DNA of 34,166 nt from a virus: positions 1-34,166 of the IMG/VR virus record IMGVR_UViG_3300006030_000057; one strand, given 5' to 3'. The notes below the pieces were generated by a model. The model worked only from the letters and a program-made list of their open reading frames with translations, did no database searches and was not told where the DNA came from. The position numbers were made by a program, and so were the translations under genes. Position 1 is the first letter of the stretch. Each line of letters begins with the position of its first letter. This document shows, in pieces, positions 12,519 to 24,400 of the stretch.

Positions 12519-14146
12519 TGTCTCGCCTGGCTCTGCTTCGTACCGACGACTTCACGGGCGGTTTGAACCTGCGGGCTGACCCGTTTCAGCTTGCTGACAA
12601 CGAGTCGCCCGACATGCTGAACGTCGATGTCGACCCTCGAGGCGGGTTCTCGTCGCGTGGCGGATGGCAGGTGGTGAACACCACGGCGATCTCTGGTGCT
12701 GGTACTCCAACGATGAAGGGCATCATGTCGTGGGATACGGCGACACCGCAGGTGTTGGTGTCTGCTGGTACGGGTGTCTGGTATTCGTCGACGTTGGCGA
12801 CGTTCACGGATACGACGATCACCACTTCGGCGATGGATGGTGCGTCGTTTGCTCCGTGGACTGGTGCGTCACGGTTCGTGTACATGGCGACTGGTGGTTC
12901 GACGCAGGGGGCGAAGTGGTCTGGTAGTGCAAAGACGTTGCTGACTGCTTCTGGCACATCGGCGTGGCAGGAGTCGTTTGCTTCTCCGACTGGCACGCAC
13001 ATGCCGAAAGCTGAGCATGCTGCGGTTCATAGTGGGCGGCTGTGGGTTGCGAACACGACCGAGGATTCGACGAACTATCCCGACAGGGTTCGGTTCTCTC
13101 ATCCGAACTTCCCTGAGTCGTGGAGATCCGCCGACTACATCGACGTGGTCGGTGGTGGTGTTGGCATCACGGCTCTGATCCCGTTCGGCGGGTCGCTGAT
13201 GGTGTTCAAGAAGCATTCGATTTGGATCATCACTGGGTACAGCACTGACACGTTCCAACTGGTGGAGATCACTCAGAAGGTTGGTGTGACGTCTCGCCGC
13301 CACATCGCCCTGGCTGAAGGCGCTGTGTTCTTTCTGTCGTGGCCTGATGGTCTGTTGATGTTCGATGGCAGCCAGATCAACTACATGTTCGAACGTCTAC
13401 GTCCGCTGCTAACGGATGGGTCGATCAACGGTGCGACGATTGGTCGTGCCGCTGTGGCGTTCATCAATCGTCGAGTGTGGGTGTCGCTTCCCGAGGTTGG
13501 CTACACGAATCCGTCCGTGACGTACGTGCTGGATCCGACGTTGAACTCTGGTGGCAGCTGGGTTCGCTACCGAGGCGGCACCACGTCGCTGGGGGCTGGC
13601 GTCGGGTGTGACCATGTGTTGTCTGATGGGTCGGTGTATTCGATCATGATGCCGTACGGGTTGGATGCGATCGTTCGCATCGACAACCCGACCCGCAGTA
13701 CCGACTATTTGACGATTGGTGCAGGCGGGCCAGAGGTGTCGTACCAGTCGTACTATGTGACCCGTTGGCATGATGCTGGCAGCGTGTCGCAGCGGAAGAT
13801 GTGGCGACGGCCCGACATGATTGTGTCGGAGCCGTCGGTGGCTACCACGTTGACGGTGACCGCATTCCACGACTGGCGTGAAGGTCTGGTGAAACGCTCC
13901 TCGCAGGTGGCGATCCCGTCTGCTGTTACTGGGATGTCGTGGGCTGCGACGGCGACCGAACCTGATGCGAATGCTGGCTGGGGGGAAGCGGTGTGGGGTG
14001 CTTCGGCGACAGGTGATTTGTATGAGCGGGGCGCAAACATCGGTTTGGCCCGCTCAATCCAGTTGAAGATCGTTGGTGAGGCTGGGAAGCGCTGGGGCGT
14101 CTCGTCGATCACCTACAAGTACAACCCTCGAAAGGTGCGTGCCTGA
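12518..14146 (+). CDS. Tail nozzle / beta-propeller-like tail protein
   Basis: 542 residues, beta-rich. The start 'LLRTDDFTGGLNLRADPFQLADNESPDMLNVDVDPRGGFSSRGGW' is the hallmark of podoviral tail proteins that form the nozzle or stabilisation ring below the adaptor (GGLN...NE...NVD...G...RGG). Repeated beta-blade-like segments follow ('GRLWVANTTEDSTNYPDRVRFSHPNFPESW', 'HSIWIITGYSTDTFQLVEI'). Its length is usual for the group. It overlaps both neighbours by TGATG. It supports the short-tailed interpretation. Confidence 0.8.
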   Translation: MSRLALLRTDDFTGGLNLRADPFQLADNESPDMLNVDVDPRGGFSSRGGWQVVNTTAISGAGTPTMKGIMSWDTATPQVLVSAGTGVWYSSTLATFTDTTITTSAMDGASFAPWTGASRFVYMATGGSTQGAKWSGSAKTLLTASGTSAWQESFASPTGTHMPKAEHAAVHSGRLWVANTTEDSTNYPDRVRFSHPNFPESWRSADYIDVVGGGVGITALIPFGGSLMVFKKHSIWIITGYSTDTFQLVEITQKVGVTSRRHIALAEGAVFFLSWPDGLLMFDGSQINYMFERLRPLLTDGSINGATIGRAAVAFINRRVWVSLPEVGYTNPSVTYVLDPTLNSGGSWVRYRGGTTSLGAGVGCDHVLSDGSVYSIMMPYGLDAIVRIDNPTRSTDYLTIGAGGPEVSYQSYYVTRWHDAGSVSQRKMWRRPDMIVSEPSVATTLTVTAFHDWREGLVKRSSQVAIPSAVTGMSWAATATEPDANAGWGEAVWGASATGDLYERGANIGLARSIQLKIVGEAGKRWGVSSITYKYNPRKVRA

Positions 14147-15093
14147 TGGCTACTGCTTCTGTCTCCTACGCGTTCTCGAATGGAACGAATGCTGATGCAA
14201 CACAGGTGAACTCGAACTTCTCGAGCCTTGTGGCGTTCCTGAATGCGAACGTGATCCACAAGGATGGCTCGGTGTCGATGACGGGCCAGTTGAATCTGGT
14301 TGGCGATCCGACGCTGCCAGCTCATGCTGCTCGCAAGGCGTACGTGGATGCGCTGTTCCCGATTGCGACTGCCGCCATTGCTGATGGTGCTGTCACGACG
14401 GCGAAGATCGCTGCGACTGGCGTGACTACTGCCAAGTTGGCTGATGCTGCGGTGACTGCCATCAAGGTTGATCCTGCTGTTGCTGGTAGTGGTCTGTCGC
14501 ACTCGACGACGACGGGTCTGGCTGTGAACGTCGATGCGTCGACGATCGAGGTGAATGCTGACACGTTGCGGGTGAAGGATTCGGGCATCACGAATGCCAA
14601 GTTGGCGAACGCCACCTACTCCAACATCAAAGGCATCGCGCTCGCCGATCTGTGCGGCAAGGCGACAGCGGCAGCGGTGCAGGCGATCACGACTGGCACC
14701 GACACGACGGTGACGTTCGGTGCCGAGTCGTACGACTACTCGAGCATGCATTCCACCTCAACGAACACGGGTCGTGTCACGATCGCTACCGCTGGCGTCT
14801 ACCACTTTGCGGCGACTGTCCCGTGGGAGGGATCGCAGACGGGTTACCGACGGCATCGCCTCATCCGTTACAACTCGAGCAACGTGCTGCAAGAGTTCGT
14901 AGCTGACTTCACTTGGGACGCTGGTGACAGCAGCGCGTCTGAGTGGGCCGCAAACGTGTCTGGTTCCACGCTGTGCGCAGCGGGCGACTACATCGTGCTG
15001 GTGGTCAACCAGTCTTCGGGCGGGTCGTTGAACATTCTCAACGGGTTGGGTATCACTGCTTCGCTCGCCTGGCATTGCGTCAGGTTGACGTAA
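14146..15093 (+). CDS. Tail fibre/spike protein with C1q-like C-terminus
   Basis: 315 residues. The N-terminal part has the fibre motif 'MTGQLNLVGDPTLPAHAARKAYVDALF' followed by Ala/Thr-rich repeats ('ADGAVTTAKIAATGVTTAKLADAAVTAIKVD'), a shaft of near-pentad repeats. Residues about 180-315 look like a C1q/TNF-type jelly roll: 'FGAESYDYSSMHSTSTNTGRVTIATAGVYHFAATV...LAWHCVRLT'. Such trimeric heads bind receptors. It ends with a TAATG overlap into the next fibre gene. Confidence 0.8.
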   Translation: MATASVSYAFSNGTNADATQVNSNFSSLVAFLNANVIHKDGSVSMTGQLNLVGDPTLPAHAARKAYVDALFPIATAAIADGAVTTAKIAATGVTTAKLADAAVTAIKVDPAVAGSGLSHSTTTGLAVNVDASTIEVNADTLRVKDSGITNAKLANATYSNIKGIALADLCGKATAAAVQAITTGTDTTVTFGAESYDYSSMHSTSTNTGRVTIATAGVYHFAATVPWEGSQTGYRRHRLIRYNSSNVLQEFVADFTWDAGDSSASEWAANVSGSTLCAAGDYIVLVVNQSSGGSLNILNGLGITASLAWHCVRLT

Positions 15094-15758
15094 TGGTGTG
15101 GGTCGCCCCGCAGCAGGGGTCGATGGGACGTGACGTTCGTGTTGTCATGGATTCGCTGTCCAAGGAACTGTCTCGGGTCGCTGGCACCGTCCTGACCGAT
15201 CACGGCACCTTGGGTGGCTTGGCCGACGACGACCACCCGCAGTATGCGCTATCCGCTGGTGACACCTACACCAACACCCACACGTTCTCGGGGACGCTGG
15301 TTGGGTCAGGAACAGCCACGATGTCGGGCACGTTGAACGCGTCAGGGGTGTTGCAACGCAACGGGTCGACAGCCCGAATGCTGGTTGACGCTCAGTCGGT
15401 GCGCGCCACGGCAAACATCACCACCACGACGACTCCCACGTTGGTGACAGGTGCGACCGTCACTCTGTCGTTGACGTCGGGCGATCTTGTCACGGTGACT
15501 GGTGTGCTCGATATTGGGGCGAACGGGGCGGGCACCTGTACTGGCGATCTGTACATCGGTGGCGTCGCTCAGACTGGTTCGGTGGTTTTCACGACTGCAG
15601 CAACTGGGTACAGGTCGACGGTGGCGCAAACGTGGGTGTACTCGGCGGGGTCAACTGGCTCTGTCACGTTCGAGCTACGGGCGTCGCACTCGGCTGGTTC
15701 TACCGCCTTCACTGTCCGAGCTAATCACACGTCGCTGCTGGTCAGCGTGTACAGGTAA
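15093..15758 (+). CDS. Second fibre protein with jelly-roll-like C-terminus
   Basis: 221 residues from ATG 15093, which overlaps the previous stop; the open frame upstream of it lies inside the previous gene. The motif 'DHGTLGGLADDDHPQYAL' (about 37-53) is the well-known linker found in many phage fibres. The C-terminal half (about 100-221) is Thr/Val/Gly-rich beta structure ('TLVTGATVTLSLTSGDLVTVTGVLDIG', 'RANHTSLLVSVYR'), probably a jelly-roll receptor-binding or baseplate domain. It is probably part of the tail fibre complex with the preceding protein. Confidence 0.78.
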   Translation: MVWVAPQQGSMGRDVRVVMDSLSKELSRVAGTVLTDHGTLGGLADDDHPQYALSAGDTYTNTHTFSGTLVGSGTATMSGTLNASGVLQRNGSTARMLVDAQSVRATANITTTTTPTLVTGATVTLSLTSGDLVTVTGVLDIGANGAGTCTGDLYIGGVAQTGSVVFTTAATGYRSTVAQTWVYSAGSTGSVTFELRASHSAGSTAFTVRANHTSLLVSVYR

Positions 15759-15776
15759 CGGCTGGGGGTATTAGCG

Positions 15777-16307
15777 ATGGCCTATGTGGATGCCTCTCTT
15801 GTGCAGGGGATTCCGAAAGTGAAGTCGAGTCGACGCCGACGAACCGCCGATAGCGGTTCCGTCGCTCCGACGACCCCTTCTCCGACCGCGCCCGTCAACG
15901 GGTTCGGCGCGTACGACGCTGCAGCTGGCTGGCAGCGTGATTCGACGCTGGCGCAGAATGCCTACTCGAGGTTCCTGGCCCAGCAGCGTGGCACTCGGGA
16001 GCTTGGGAATATCGACATCGGGCAGACTCGAGGCCTCGAGGGCTTGGGTGCTGGGATGGCGCAGCGGGGGTTGACGAACAGCGGCATCTATCAGACTGCG
16101 CAGAATGACTATGCGCAAGGCTGGATGGGGCAGCGTCAAGATGCGCTTGACCGCCTGTATCAGAGCCTTCGTGACACGGCGTACAGCGACACGAATGCGT
16201 GGGCGTCGTTCAACAACTCTGTTGCTGACAAGGAGGCGGAGAAGGCTCAGCAGATCCTTCAGACCGCCGCCCAGTTGTCTTCGCTCAAACCGTTCATTGG
16301 AGGTTGA
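15777..16307 (+). CDS. Internal virion-type protein
   Basis: 176 residues. A basic, Pro/Thr-rich N-terminus ('KVKSSRRRRTADSGS') leads to a long helical region ('RGLEGLGAGMAQRGLTNSGIYQTAQNDYAQGWMGQRQDALDRLYQSLRDT'). The 'RGL..SGI...' helical pattern is common in phage ejection or internal proteins of podovirus relatives. It is the first of four consecutive helical proteins behind the fibres. Its stop lies within the start region of the next gene. Function is inferred from composition and position only. Confidence 0.65.
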   Translation: MAYVDASLVQGIPKVKSSRRRRTADSGSVAPTTPSPTAPVNGFGAYDAAAGWQRDSTLAQNAYSRFLAQQRGTRELGNIDIGQTRGLEGLGAGMAQRGLTNSGIYQTAQNDYAQGWMGQRQDALDRLYQSLRDTAYSDTNAWASFNNSVADKEAEKAQQILQTAAQLSSLKPFIGG

Positions 16308-16309
16308 CC

Positions 16310-17161
16310 GTGGGTCTTCAGATTCCCCAGCAGAAGCCCGACGGCGGCTTCATCTACAACAAGGCCCCCCAGCAACGTCGCCAGACGTCGCAGGCACCAC
16401 TTGGCGCGTACTACACGACGAATCAAGAGCGTGACGCCTGGAACATGGACTCGGTGCTGAACCAGTCGCTTCAGGCGTTGAACGATCAGGGGATCGACCC
16501 GAACAGCCAGTACGGCAGGGGTGCGATCACCACCATGTATCAAACCCTGAAGCAGAACGGTGGCCAGCAGCCGATGCCGATGCCGACACCGCAGCGTGGT
16601 CGGAGCGGCGGTGGCGGTTCTCCGCAGCAGCGTGCGTTGCAGGCGATGTACAGCATGTGGGCACGTCCGCAGGACAACACGCTGATCGACGCAATCACCC
16701 GTTTGACGGGTGATGCGCGCACCCAAGGACAGGATGCGTTGTCGAAGCTGACTGCTGGCTTGCAGGCCCAGCAGAACCCGTACGCATCGGCTCAGATGCC
16801 GATGCCGCAGGTGACTGGCAATCCGATGGCCCAGTACATGCAGGCGAATGGTGCGTCGACAGGCCAGGCGGATGCGTTGCAGGCACTGTTGGGTTCCACG
16901 GCGCAGCAGACGCAGGCTGCGGATCAGGCGTACTTGTCGCAGATGCAGGCCGCTTGGAATGCGCAGCAGCAGGCTCGTATGGCCGATGCGGCGCAGTCGG
17001 GGCAGATGTTCGATCAGTCGTTGTCGAACACGTCGCTTGGTTTGCAGTACCAGGAACGTCAGCGTCAGCAGCAGGCGAAGGATGCGTTGATGATGCAGAT
17101 GTTGCAGGCGGCGATGAGCAATGGTCTTGATCTGAGCAAGTTCGGAGGGTTGTTCAAGTGA
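16310..17161 (+). CDS. Gln/Met/Ala-rich internal virion protein
   Basis: 283 residues from GTG 16310, chosen because GGAGG ends six bases upstream; a TTG at 16304 overlaps the previous stop but would have no spacing. It is very rich in Gln, Met and Ala ('AQQTQAADQAYLSQMQAAWN', 'QYQERQRQQQAKDALMMQML'), with helical C-terminal repeats and a Pro/Met linker. This is typical of ejection proteins that leave the capsid with DNA. It overlaps the next gene by GTGA. No enzymatic motif is seen. Confidence 0.68.
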   Translation: MGLQIPQQKPDGGFIYNKAPQQRRQTSQAPLGAYYTTNQERDAWNMDSVLNQSLQALNDQGIDPNSQYGRGAITTMYQTLKQNGGQQPMPMPTPQRGRSGGGGSPQQRALQAMYSMWARPQDNTLIDAITRLTGDARTQGQDALSKLTAGLQAQQNPYASAQMPMPQVTGNPMAQYMQANGASTGQADALQALLGSTAQQTQAADQAYLSQMQAAWNAQQQARMADAAQSGQMFDQSLSNTSLGLQYQERQRQQQAKDALMMQMLQAAMSNGLDLSKFGGLFK

Positions 17162-18450
17162 GCGACATGTGGGGTGGTTACGGGACTGGGTTCGACCAGA
17201 ACACGATGGCGCAACTTCTTCCTCTGATCTTGGGGTCGATGTCGGATCAGAAAAGCGCGTTCGGGGTTCAGCAGAGTGGCCTGAACAACATGCAGGACAT
17301 CATCAAGCTGCTGTTCGATCCTCAGTACGCAATGATGACGGGCACGTACGATCCGATGTTGTCGGTGGATCAGCAGGGCATGCAGCAGGGGTTGAGCCTG
17401 CCGACGCCTCTGCTGGATGGGGCGGCACGTTCTGGTGATCCGACGATTGCGATGGTGGCGTCGATGGTCAAGAGCGGTGAGATCGCTGATTCTGCTGTGG
17501 CGTACAAGACGTTGTTCGACAAGGCGACCGATCCTTCGAGCGCGTTGTACGGGTACACGCCTGAGCAGATCAAGTCGACGGTCGATGACTGGTTTGGTGA
17601 GCTTGCTGATCAGCAGATCACTTTGGCTCGTACCCAGTACGACGCCTCGTCTGGTGGTTCTGGTGGTTCGTCGAAGCCGAAGGATGTGTGGGCTGCTGCT
17701 GGTATCCCGAATCCAACCGAGCAGTACTACGGTTCGTACGATCCGACTACTGGCATGTTGGACACGAATGCGCCGTTGTCGGCGGACGTTTCGGCACGGG
17801 TGAAGAAGACCCGTGACGGCTTGTCGGCTGCACAGCAGGCGTATCGGGATTTCCTGCTGAAGAACCCCGACTACCGCAGCCCGTCAGTGCGATCGGAATC
17901 TCAGAGGGATTACCCGAAACTGCAGCAGGCAACCAAGGATGCAATGGGGGATCCTGCGAACGAGCTTTCGGGCCAGGAAGCATTGGATTATTCAAAGTTG
18001 CTGGTCGACAACTACAGCACAAAGGTGAACGCCCTTGGCTTCGACCCGAAGCTGATTGATTCCGCAATGCTGGATGGCAAGTTGACTCGGCAAGAGGTTG
18101 CCGATCTGTGGCCAAACGCAGACAACCAAGGAGATCACATCAAGCGGGTGTCTACATCGTCCCTTGACGGGTTCGACCGTCTGATGTCGGGTCGTCGGAC
18201 TGGTTCTAAGACGGCTGCCGAATGGTCGGGCCGCGGAGCAATCGAGGCGAAACGGAACTCTGGCAGCCAGGCGCAGAGCGGTCTGGGTGACAGCGTGTGG
18301 CGCAGCATGCGCCAAGCTCAGGATGCGAACGACTACACCAACGGTTCTGCCGTTGGTGAGGCGCTCGCTATGCAGATGCTGGGCAGAACCCCTGCTCAGG
18401 ACAACATCCAGCGGCGTCTGGCCATGTTCAGGGCGGCTGGGCTGCTCTAG
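17158..18450 (+). CDS. Internal virion protein, function unknown
   Basis: 430 residues from GTG 17158 with a GTGA overlap and GGAGGG upstream. It is mostly helical and Gln/Asp/Ser-rich. The N-terminus ('TMAQLLPLILGSMSDQKSAF') and a Ser/Gly linker ('DASSGGSGGSSKPKDVW') divide a helical head from a charged C-terminal half ending 'RRLAMFRAAGLL'. No known enzyme motif is seen. Lying between two internal-protein-like genes and the giant virion protein, it probably belongs to the ejection apparatus. Confidence 0.68.
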   Translation: MSDMWGGYGTGFDQNTMAQLLPLILGSMSDQKSAFGVQQSGLNNMQDIIKLLFDPQYAMMTGTYDPMLSVDQQGMQQGLSLPTPLLDGAARSGDPTIAMVASMVKSGEIADSAVAYKTLFDKATDPSSALYGYTPEQIKSTVDDWFGELADQQITLARTQYDASSGGSGGSSKPKDVWAAAGIPNPTEQYYGSYDPTTGMLDTNAPLSADVSARVKKTRDGLSAAQQAYRDFLLKNPDYRSPSVRSESQRDYPKLQQATKDAMGDPANELSGQEALDYSKLLVDNYSTKVNALGFDPKLIDSAMLDGKLTRQEVADLWPNADNQGDHIKRVSTSSLDGFDRLMSGRRTGSKTAAEWSGRGAIEAKRNSGSQAQSGLGDSVWRSMRQAQDANDYTNGSAVGEALAMQMLGRTPAQDNIQRRLAMFRAAGLL

Positions 18451-18476
18451 TTCTGTAACAGTTTCGGCCATAGTTG

Positions 18477-21400
18477 ATGGCCGTCATTGATCCCCGCCTC
18501 GAGATGGCGCGGCGCGCTCGCGCTGCAGCCGTTTCTACCCCGAATGTCGTCACGCTGAAGCAGACGCTGCAGCGGGGTATCGCTGCTCCGACATCGGGGC
18601 AGAGTCCTGATGCTGTGCGCCTGCTGTCGAAGGCGTTGTCGATGCAGGATGTCCAGAACCGAATGAAGGCTGTGGACATTGCTCAGGGCAGGACTGCGAA
18701 CGCTGACGAGGGTTTGTTGGCGAAGATCGTTGACAATCCGATCGCCAAGACGATCTTGAAGCCGCTGGAGGTGCTTGACGTTCCTCGACGTCTGATCATC
18801 TCTGGCATCCACGAGGTCTCTGATGCCATTGGCTCTGGTGATGCTTCGTGGTCGGATTTCATCAACCAGGCGAAAGACCCGACTTACGGCGTCGGTAGGT
18901 ACGTCGACACTGGCAACAAGTGGACTGACCGCATTCTCGGCTTCATCGGGGATGTCGCCCTCGACCCGATGACGTATGTCACCTTCGGTGGTTCAAAGTT
19001 CGCTGGTGCTTCTGGTCGCCTCGCTCTCGCTGAGAAGGTGGCGTTGAAGACTGGTGACGATGTTTTGGCGTCGTCGGTGGCACGCTTCGGTCGTGCAGCG
19101 TTGACTGCCCAACAGATCGCTGATCTGGACATCAAGGGGTTGAAGCAGGCTGGCATCTACTTCATGGGCAAGAAGGTGGGTCGTGACGGTCTGATCGGTC
19201 GCGGCAGCGAGGTGTTGGGTTCGATGGGTGAGCGGTCGCTGAACCGTTTGCGATTCGTTGCGTCCGACTCGAAGCTCGTCAAGTTCGCACAGAACGCCTT
19301 TACTACGGACGTCAACCGTGAGGCACGTCTGATGCTGTTGCGTGGTGAGGCACCGCAGGGCATGGCTGCCGATCTGCTTCACGTTGTCAACTCTCGCAAT
19401 GTCCAGCGCAGCGCGCAGGGCATTGCGTTCTCCGAAGCCCAAGTGGCGATCGCCAAGATGGCCAAGGAGACTGGCGCGGCTGACAACGCTGCGCTTGGGA
19501 ATCGAATCCGCCAGGTGCTCGAGGGTGCAGGCGCACCTGCCACCGAGGTCGAGCAGGCTGCTGCAGCGAAGTGGCGTGCTTGGTTCGATGCGTCGTTGGA
19601 TCAGGTGAATGCTGCGATGCAGAAGGCTGATCCGACCGCTGCGTTCGGCAAGATCAACAACTACGTGCCGTTGATGTACACCGAGTTGGCTCGCGAGGAG
19701 CTGCGGAATCCGACGTCACGGTTCGCTTCGTTCATCAAGAAGGGCATGGACGACGGTGATCCGCTGTCGGTGTTCGAGCCTCGCTACCTGTTCAAGAAGA
19801 TCCGTGAGGATGGTTCGGTCGACTGGTTCGGCACGAAGCTCACGGCGGACATGTTGCCGTCGCCGCAGACGCTGGCGGACGGCACCGCGTTGACGATCGA
19901 CACGTTGAACAAGATTGCCCGTGACGCTGGTTTCGCTGGTGACGTGTTCGAGACCGACATTCTGACGATCGCAAACAAGTACTCGTATCAGCATTCTGCG
20001 CAGATGGGTCTTGCCGCCAAGTATGAGGAGTTGGTGTCGAAGGGCACGATCTTCCGTCGTGAGGCGGTGTATGAGCAGTCGGACGAACTGTTCGACCCCG
20101 AAGCGACGAAGGCTGCTGCCGACTGGATCGCTAAGCATGTTGCGGAGACGGAGGCTGCTCATGGGGCGCTTGTCGATGCGATCAAGAACGTGCGTGGTGC
20201 TCTCAGGGACGGCGGGAAGATGGTTGAGGAGCGTCTGTCTCGCGCCGTCGGTTTGACGGCGGAGCAGACGGTTGCGGCGCAGCGGCATGAGGTGATCTCG
20301 ATGATCCAGTCGTTGACCGATCCGATCATGCAGCACCTCGAGAAGTTGGGTGCTTCGTCGGCAAAGGTGTTCGATTCGACGGTCGAGTGGGCGATCACTT
20401 CGGACATGTTGGATGCCGAGTTGAAGCGTGTCGCTGACGATGCGCAGCGTCTGTCTGCTGAGATGATGGATGCGGCGGTGACCCGTTACGGCACTCTGTC
20501 GAATGCTGTTGAGGCTCAGCAGTTGTTCAACGAGTACAGCGGTCAGCTTGCCCAGTTGGAGGCAAGGGCGGCGAAGGCTCAGCAGCAGTTTGCGACTGCT
20601 GTGGAGATGGCTCCGATCATTCAGGCTCGTTGGGATGACATTGTGGCGGGCCGTCAGTTTGCTGCGTCGTCGACGTTGACGAAGGAGCAGGCTTCCCGTC
20701 TGAATGCTCTGTCGAAGGCGGCTGGCTATCGGGGTACGCCGACATCGACGTACGCGATCGAGGGTGCGTTCCGTGACTGGGTGAAGGCGTCTGATGGTAT
20801 GCAGACGTTGGACTGGTGGAAGCGTGTCAACGGTGTTGTCGACGTTGCTCTGTCGACGTCTGAAGTCGCCGACATCGCTGCGAAGGATGTGCCGCAGATG
20901 TTGCGGAACATCACTGGTAGCAGTCTCGAGTCGGTGCATCAGATGCGTGTTGCTGGTTCGTGGTTGCTGGCGCATGACTCGGCTGTGTTCGGTGAGGTGA
21001 TGCCGAACGCCGAGTTGGCTGCTGCCCGTCAGGAGTTGGTGGATGCGCTGTCTGAGGCTGCGGATTCGCAGTTGCGTGCTGCTCAGATCGGCAAGATCGT
21101 CACTTCGAACCGTAACGATGCGAAGGCGTTGAAGGTTGGTTCGGAGGCTGTTGGTCAGGTTCAGGCGATTGAGCGGTCGTTCAAGGAGTACATCAAGCAG
21201 AGCGCTGTTGCCGCTGGTTGGCGTGACGGTATTTGGAATGAGGATGCTGCTCGCAAGATTCTCGTCAAGACGCTCGATCAGTGGGAGCCGAACCTCGAGC
21301 TTCTTGATTCGCTGACCGAGCAGGTGTACAGGGCTGGTTTGGGTCGTGACGGGCAGACTTCTGATCAGATCCTTGCGATCGTCGACAACGCAAAGTTGAA

Positions 21401-24400
21401 GAAGAAGCAGCTCCTGAAGAAGGAGCATGCCATCTACCATCCTGACGGTTGGAAGCAAAGCGGCACTTTGCAGGACTACGTTGACTCGTATGGCAGGTTG
21501 ACGGTCAACTCGAAGGAACTGGCTGACTCTGGTTACGGCGAGGTGGCTGCCCAGTCGACTGCTGCACGTCAGGCGGTGGCGACTCCTCGTGAGGCTGCTG
21601 ACAGGGCTGCGATGGCGATTGAGCGGTACAAGCTGCAGTCTGATTTCACGCACCGTCTGATTCAGGCGACGGAGTCGATGATCCAGTTCGGTGTAGTGCC
21701 GACTGAGAGCATGACTCGCCAGTTGTTCAATGCTGCTGCGCAGGATGGTTTGGAGCGTTGGACGTTGCATTCTCGCAACGTGAACGCTGCTGCTGAGGCG
21801 GTGACGCAGATCCGTGCACGGTTTGCTTCGATCATCACGACGCCTGGCTGGGATGGGTCTCGTGGTGTGGCGTTGCAGCAGGCGTGGCGTGAGATTTCGG
21901 ACATGCTTCCGCCCGATGTTGCGTCCTACCTTGACCGTACGGTTCTGCAGTTCGGTGATCCGAGCGTGATGCTCGACAAGATGCGGGAGAAGTACTGGCT
22001 TGGCGATGTGTTGGGTATCGAAGGGAAGTTCGATACCCCGATTCGTGGTGTGCGTCCGAAGGAGACTGCACAAGAGTTCTACGAGGCGGTTGGCAAGGAT
22101 CGTGGGTTGCCTACGCCGAACGCTGGCGAGTCCGCAACCGCATATCGCAAGCGTGGTCTTGAGAAGATCAAGTACAACCCGAAGAAGACTCGTCGAGATT
22201 TCGTCGAGGAGTACTACCAGTCGACGGTGAAGCCGTGGTATCAGCAGAACTACCCTGGTCGTGCTGGTAAGGAGAAGGCGGTTCAGGCGCTGAAGGAACG
22301 GGCTATTGCCGCTCAGGCGAAAAGCCCGTTCCGTCCTGATGTTGCCAACTGGGAGATCGAGGAGTTCTTCTCTCTGCTTGTCGGCGGTGAGGTTCGTGGC
22401 GGTCGTACTGGGATGGCGGTCACTCGTAACCGCTACATGCAGCAGTCTGAACGCACCCGTGCAATCGGCTCTTTGCAGACGGTGCGTGGAGCGATGCAGG
22501 AGGATCGTCGTCTTGCATCTCAGGTGAGTGCTGCGCTTCGCCTTGCGGCTGATCGCAACGTCGACATCGACAAGTTCATGGCTGACTTTGCTGTCGGTGC
22601 TCGGGCCGCGGTTCGTGGTCAGAGGACTCCGACGATGTTTGCTGACACGATGCGGTGGTTGGCGGACTCGATCGAGGGTCTGGACGTCAAGATTGCTGGC
22701 GCGTATGACGAGACGATCAAGGCTGCTGAGAGGGTGAAGCGGACTCAGGCAGAGTTGTCTCGGGCGCAAGCGTTCGAGGATGCTGTGTCGACTGCTCCCC
22801 CGTGGTCGCCGTCGGAAACCGTGGATGGTTTGCCGAAGGGCATTGATCCGAAGAAGGCTGCAGAGTTCCGTGGGGCACGGTTCCGTCTTCGTCGCCTTCA
22901 GGCGACTGAAGACTATGCGCTTGCGTTGAAGGAGCAGCAGCGTGTCGATCTGCTTCGCCGTCTTTCTGGCGTCGACGGATGGAAGGCCCGTGTAGAAACG
23001 TATGTCGATGGCCCCGCTGTTGAGGGCTGGGCCGTTTCACGTGGTGGCGGAGCGGGAGCAAGCATCGTCAAGGACGGCAATGGCAATGCTCTCACGTTCT
23101 CACAAGCCGAATGGGAGGCGTTGTTCATCGACGACAGGACGGCAGCATCTGAGGCTGCCCGTCTTCGTGGCGATGTTGGCAGGGCTGCGGATCACCACAA
23201 GGTGATCGAGGCTCGTATCGAGCTGCTGCGTACCGAGCTGACCGACAACGCTGGTTCGCTGTCGGCGAACAAGGCGCGCACGATGCGTCGTGAGATCCGA
23301 CAGTTGGAGCGTCGGTCGAAGGTGGTGGCTGACTACCTTGAACATTCACGCATGATGTTGAGTTCGATGTCGCCTTCGGTGCGGAAGACTGCGCACGAGA
23401 AGTTTGATGCTCTTGCTGCGTTGGGTGATTCCGTGTTTGGTGAGTTGCCGATGCGCCAGAGTTTCATGGGTGGGCCTGGCTATCACGCTGGTTCGTTCTC
23501 GCTGGGTGATTCGGTGCTGCCGAACGCTGAGGAGCGTCTTGCCCGCCTTGAGGGGTCGTGGGCTGGTTCTCGTAGTGGCACGCTGATTGCCGAGGTTGCT
23601 TCGCTCAACGAGCAGGTGTCGAACCTTGGTTTCGACTCGATGTTGTCGAAGGCTGAGCAGCGGGCTGCTGCCGCTGAGGAGTTGCGTCGTGCTGCTCAGG
23701 TGTCGTATCAGAACAAGTTGTTCAAGATTGAGGCTGAAGGCACGGTGGTGGCCGAGAAGGCTCCAGCGTTGGCCGCGTATCAGGCAACGCATGGGCCTGA
23801 CGGCTTCACAACCAAGTTGGATTCGGCACGTCGCGCGCTGGAGACTGCGCCTACTGTCACCGCTCCTGGCGCTGATCCTGCCGAGTTGGCTCGTCAGATG
23901 GATGCTGCCACCCGCCAGCTCGAGGCTGGTATCAAGGTTGGTGAGATGCGACAGGCGGCTGGTGGGCCGAACTATCCGAGTCGTATGGATACGACGCCGA
24001 CACGGCTGCGTAAGGCAGCCGTTGCGGCTGATCAGATTGGTGTGACTCCTGGCCAGTTGGCCGACGTTTCACCGAACGTCGCTGCTGATGCCGTGTCGTC
24101 GACTGCTGATGCGTTCACGGCTGCGTTCCAGACTCGTGGTGCGGATGCTGTGGCTCGTGAGGCGCAGGCCGCTGCAGCCGATGCTGAGCGCGCGCTGCTG
24201 GAGGTGACTGCTCGGGCGAAGGCTGCTGGTAATGAGCAGCAGGTGTTGGATTCGCTGTTGAACGGTGACGGTCTTGGCAAGCTGCGGGTGAAGACGGGTA
24301 CGTCTGGTCGTACGAAGACGATCAAGCAGGTGTATGGGGTGTCGAGCATGCGTGATGCGCAGGTGATGTTCGACAGCGTTCAGACGTTCAGTGCGTCTGC

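Noticed and set aside
19716-22769. 1,017-codon open frame on the minus strand inside the giant gene
   Set aside because: Arg/Leu/His-rich composition of a codon-complement shadow; no ribosome site or motif, and the plus-strand gene fully explains the region.
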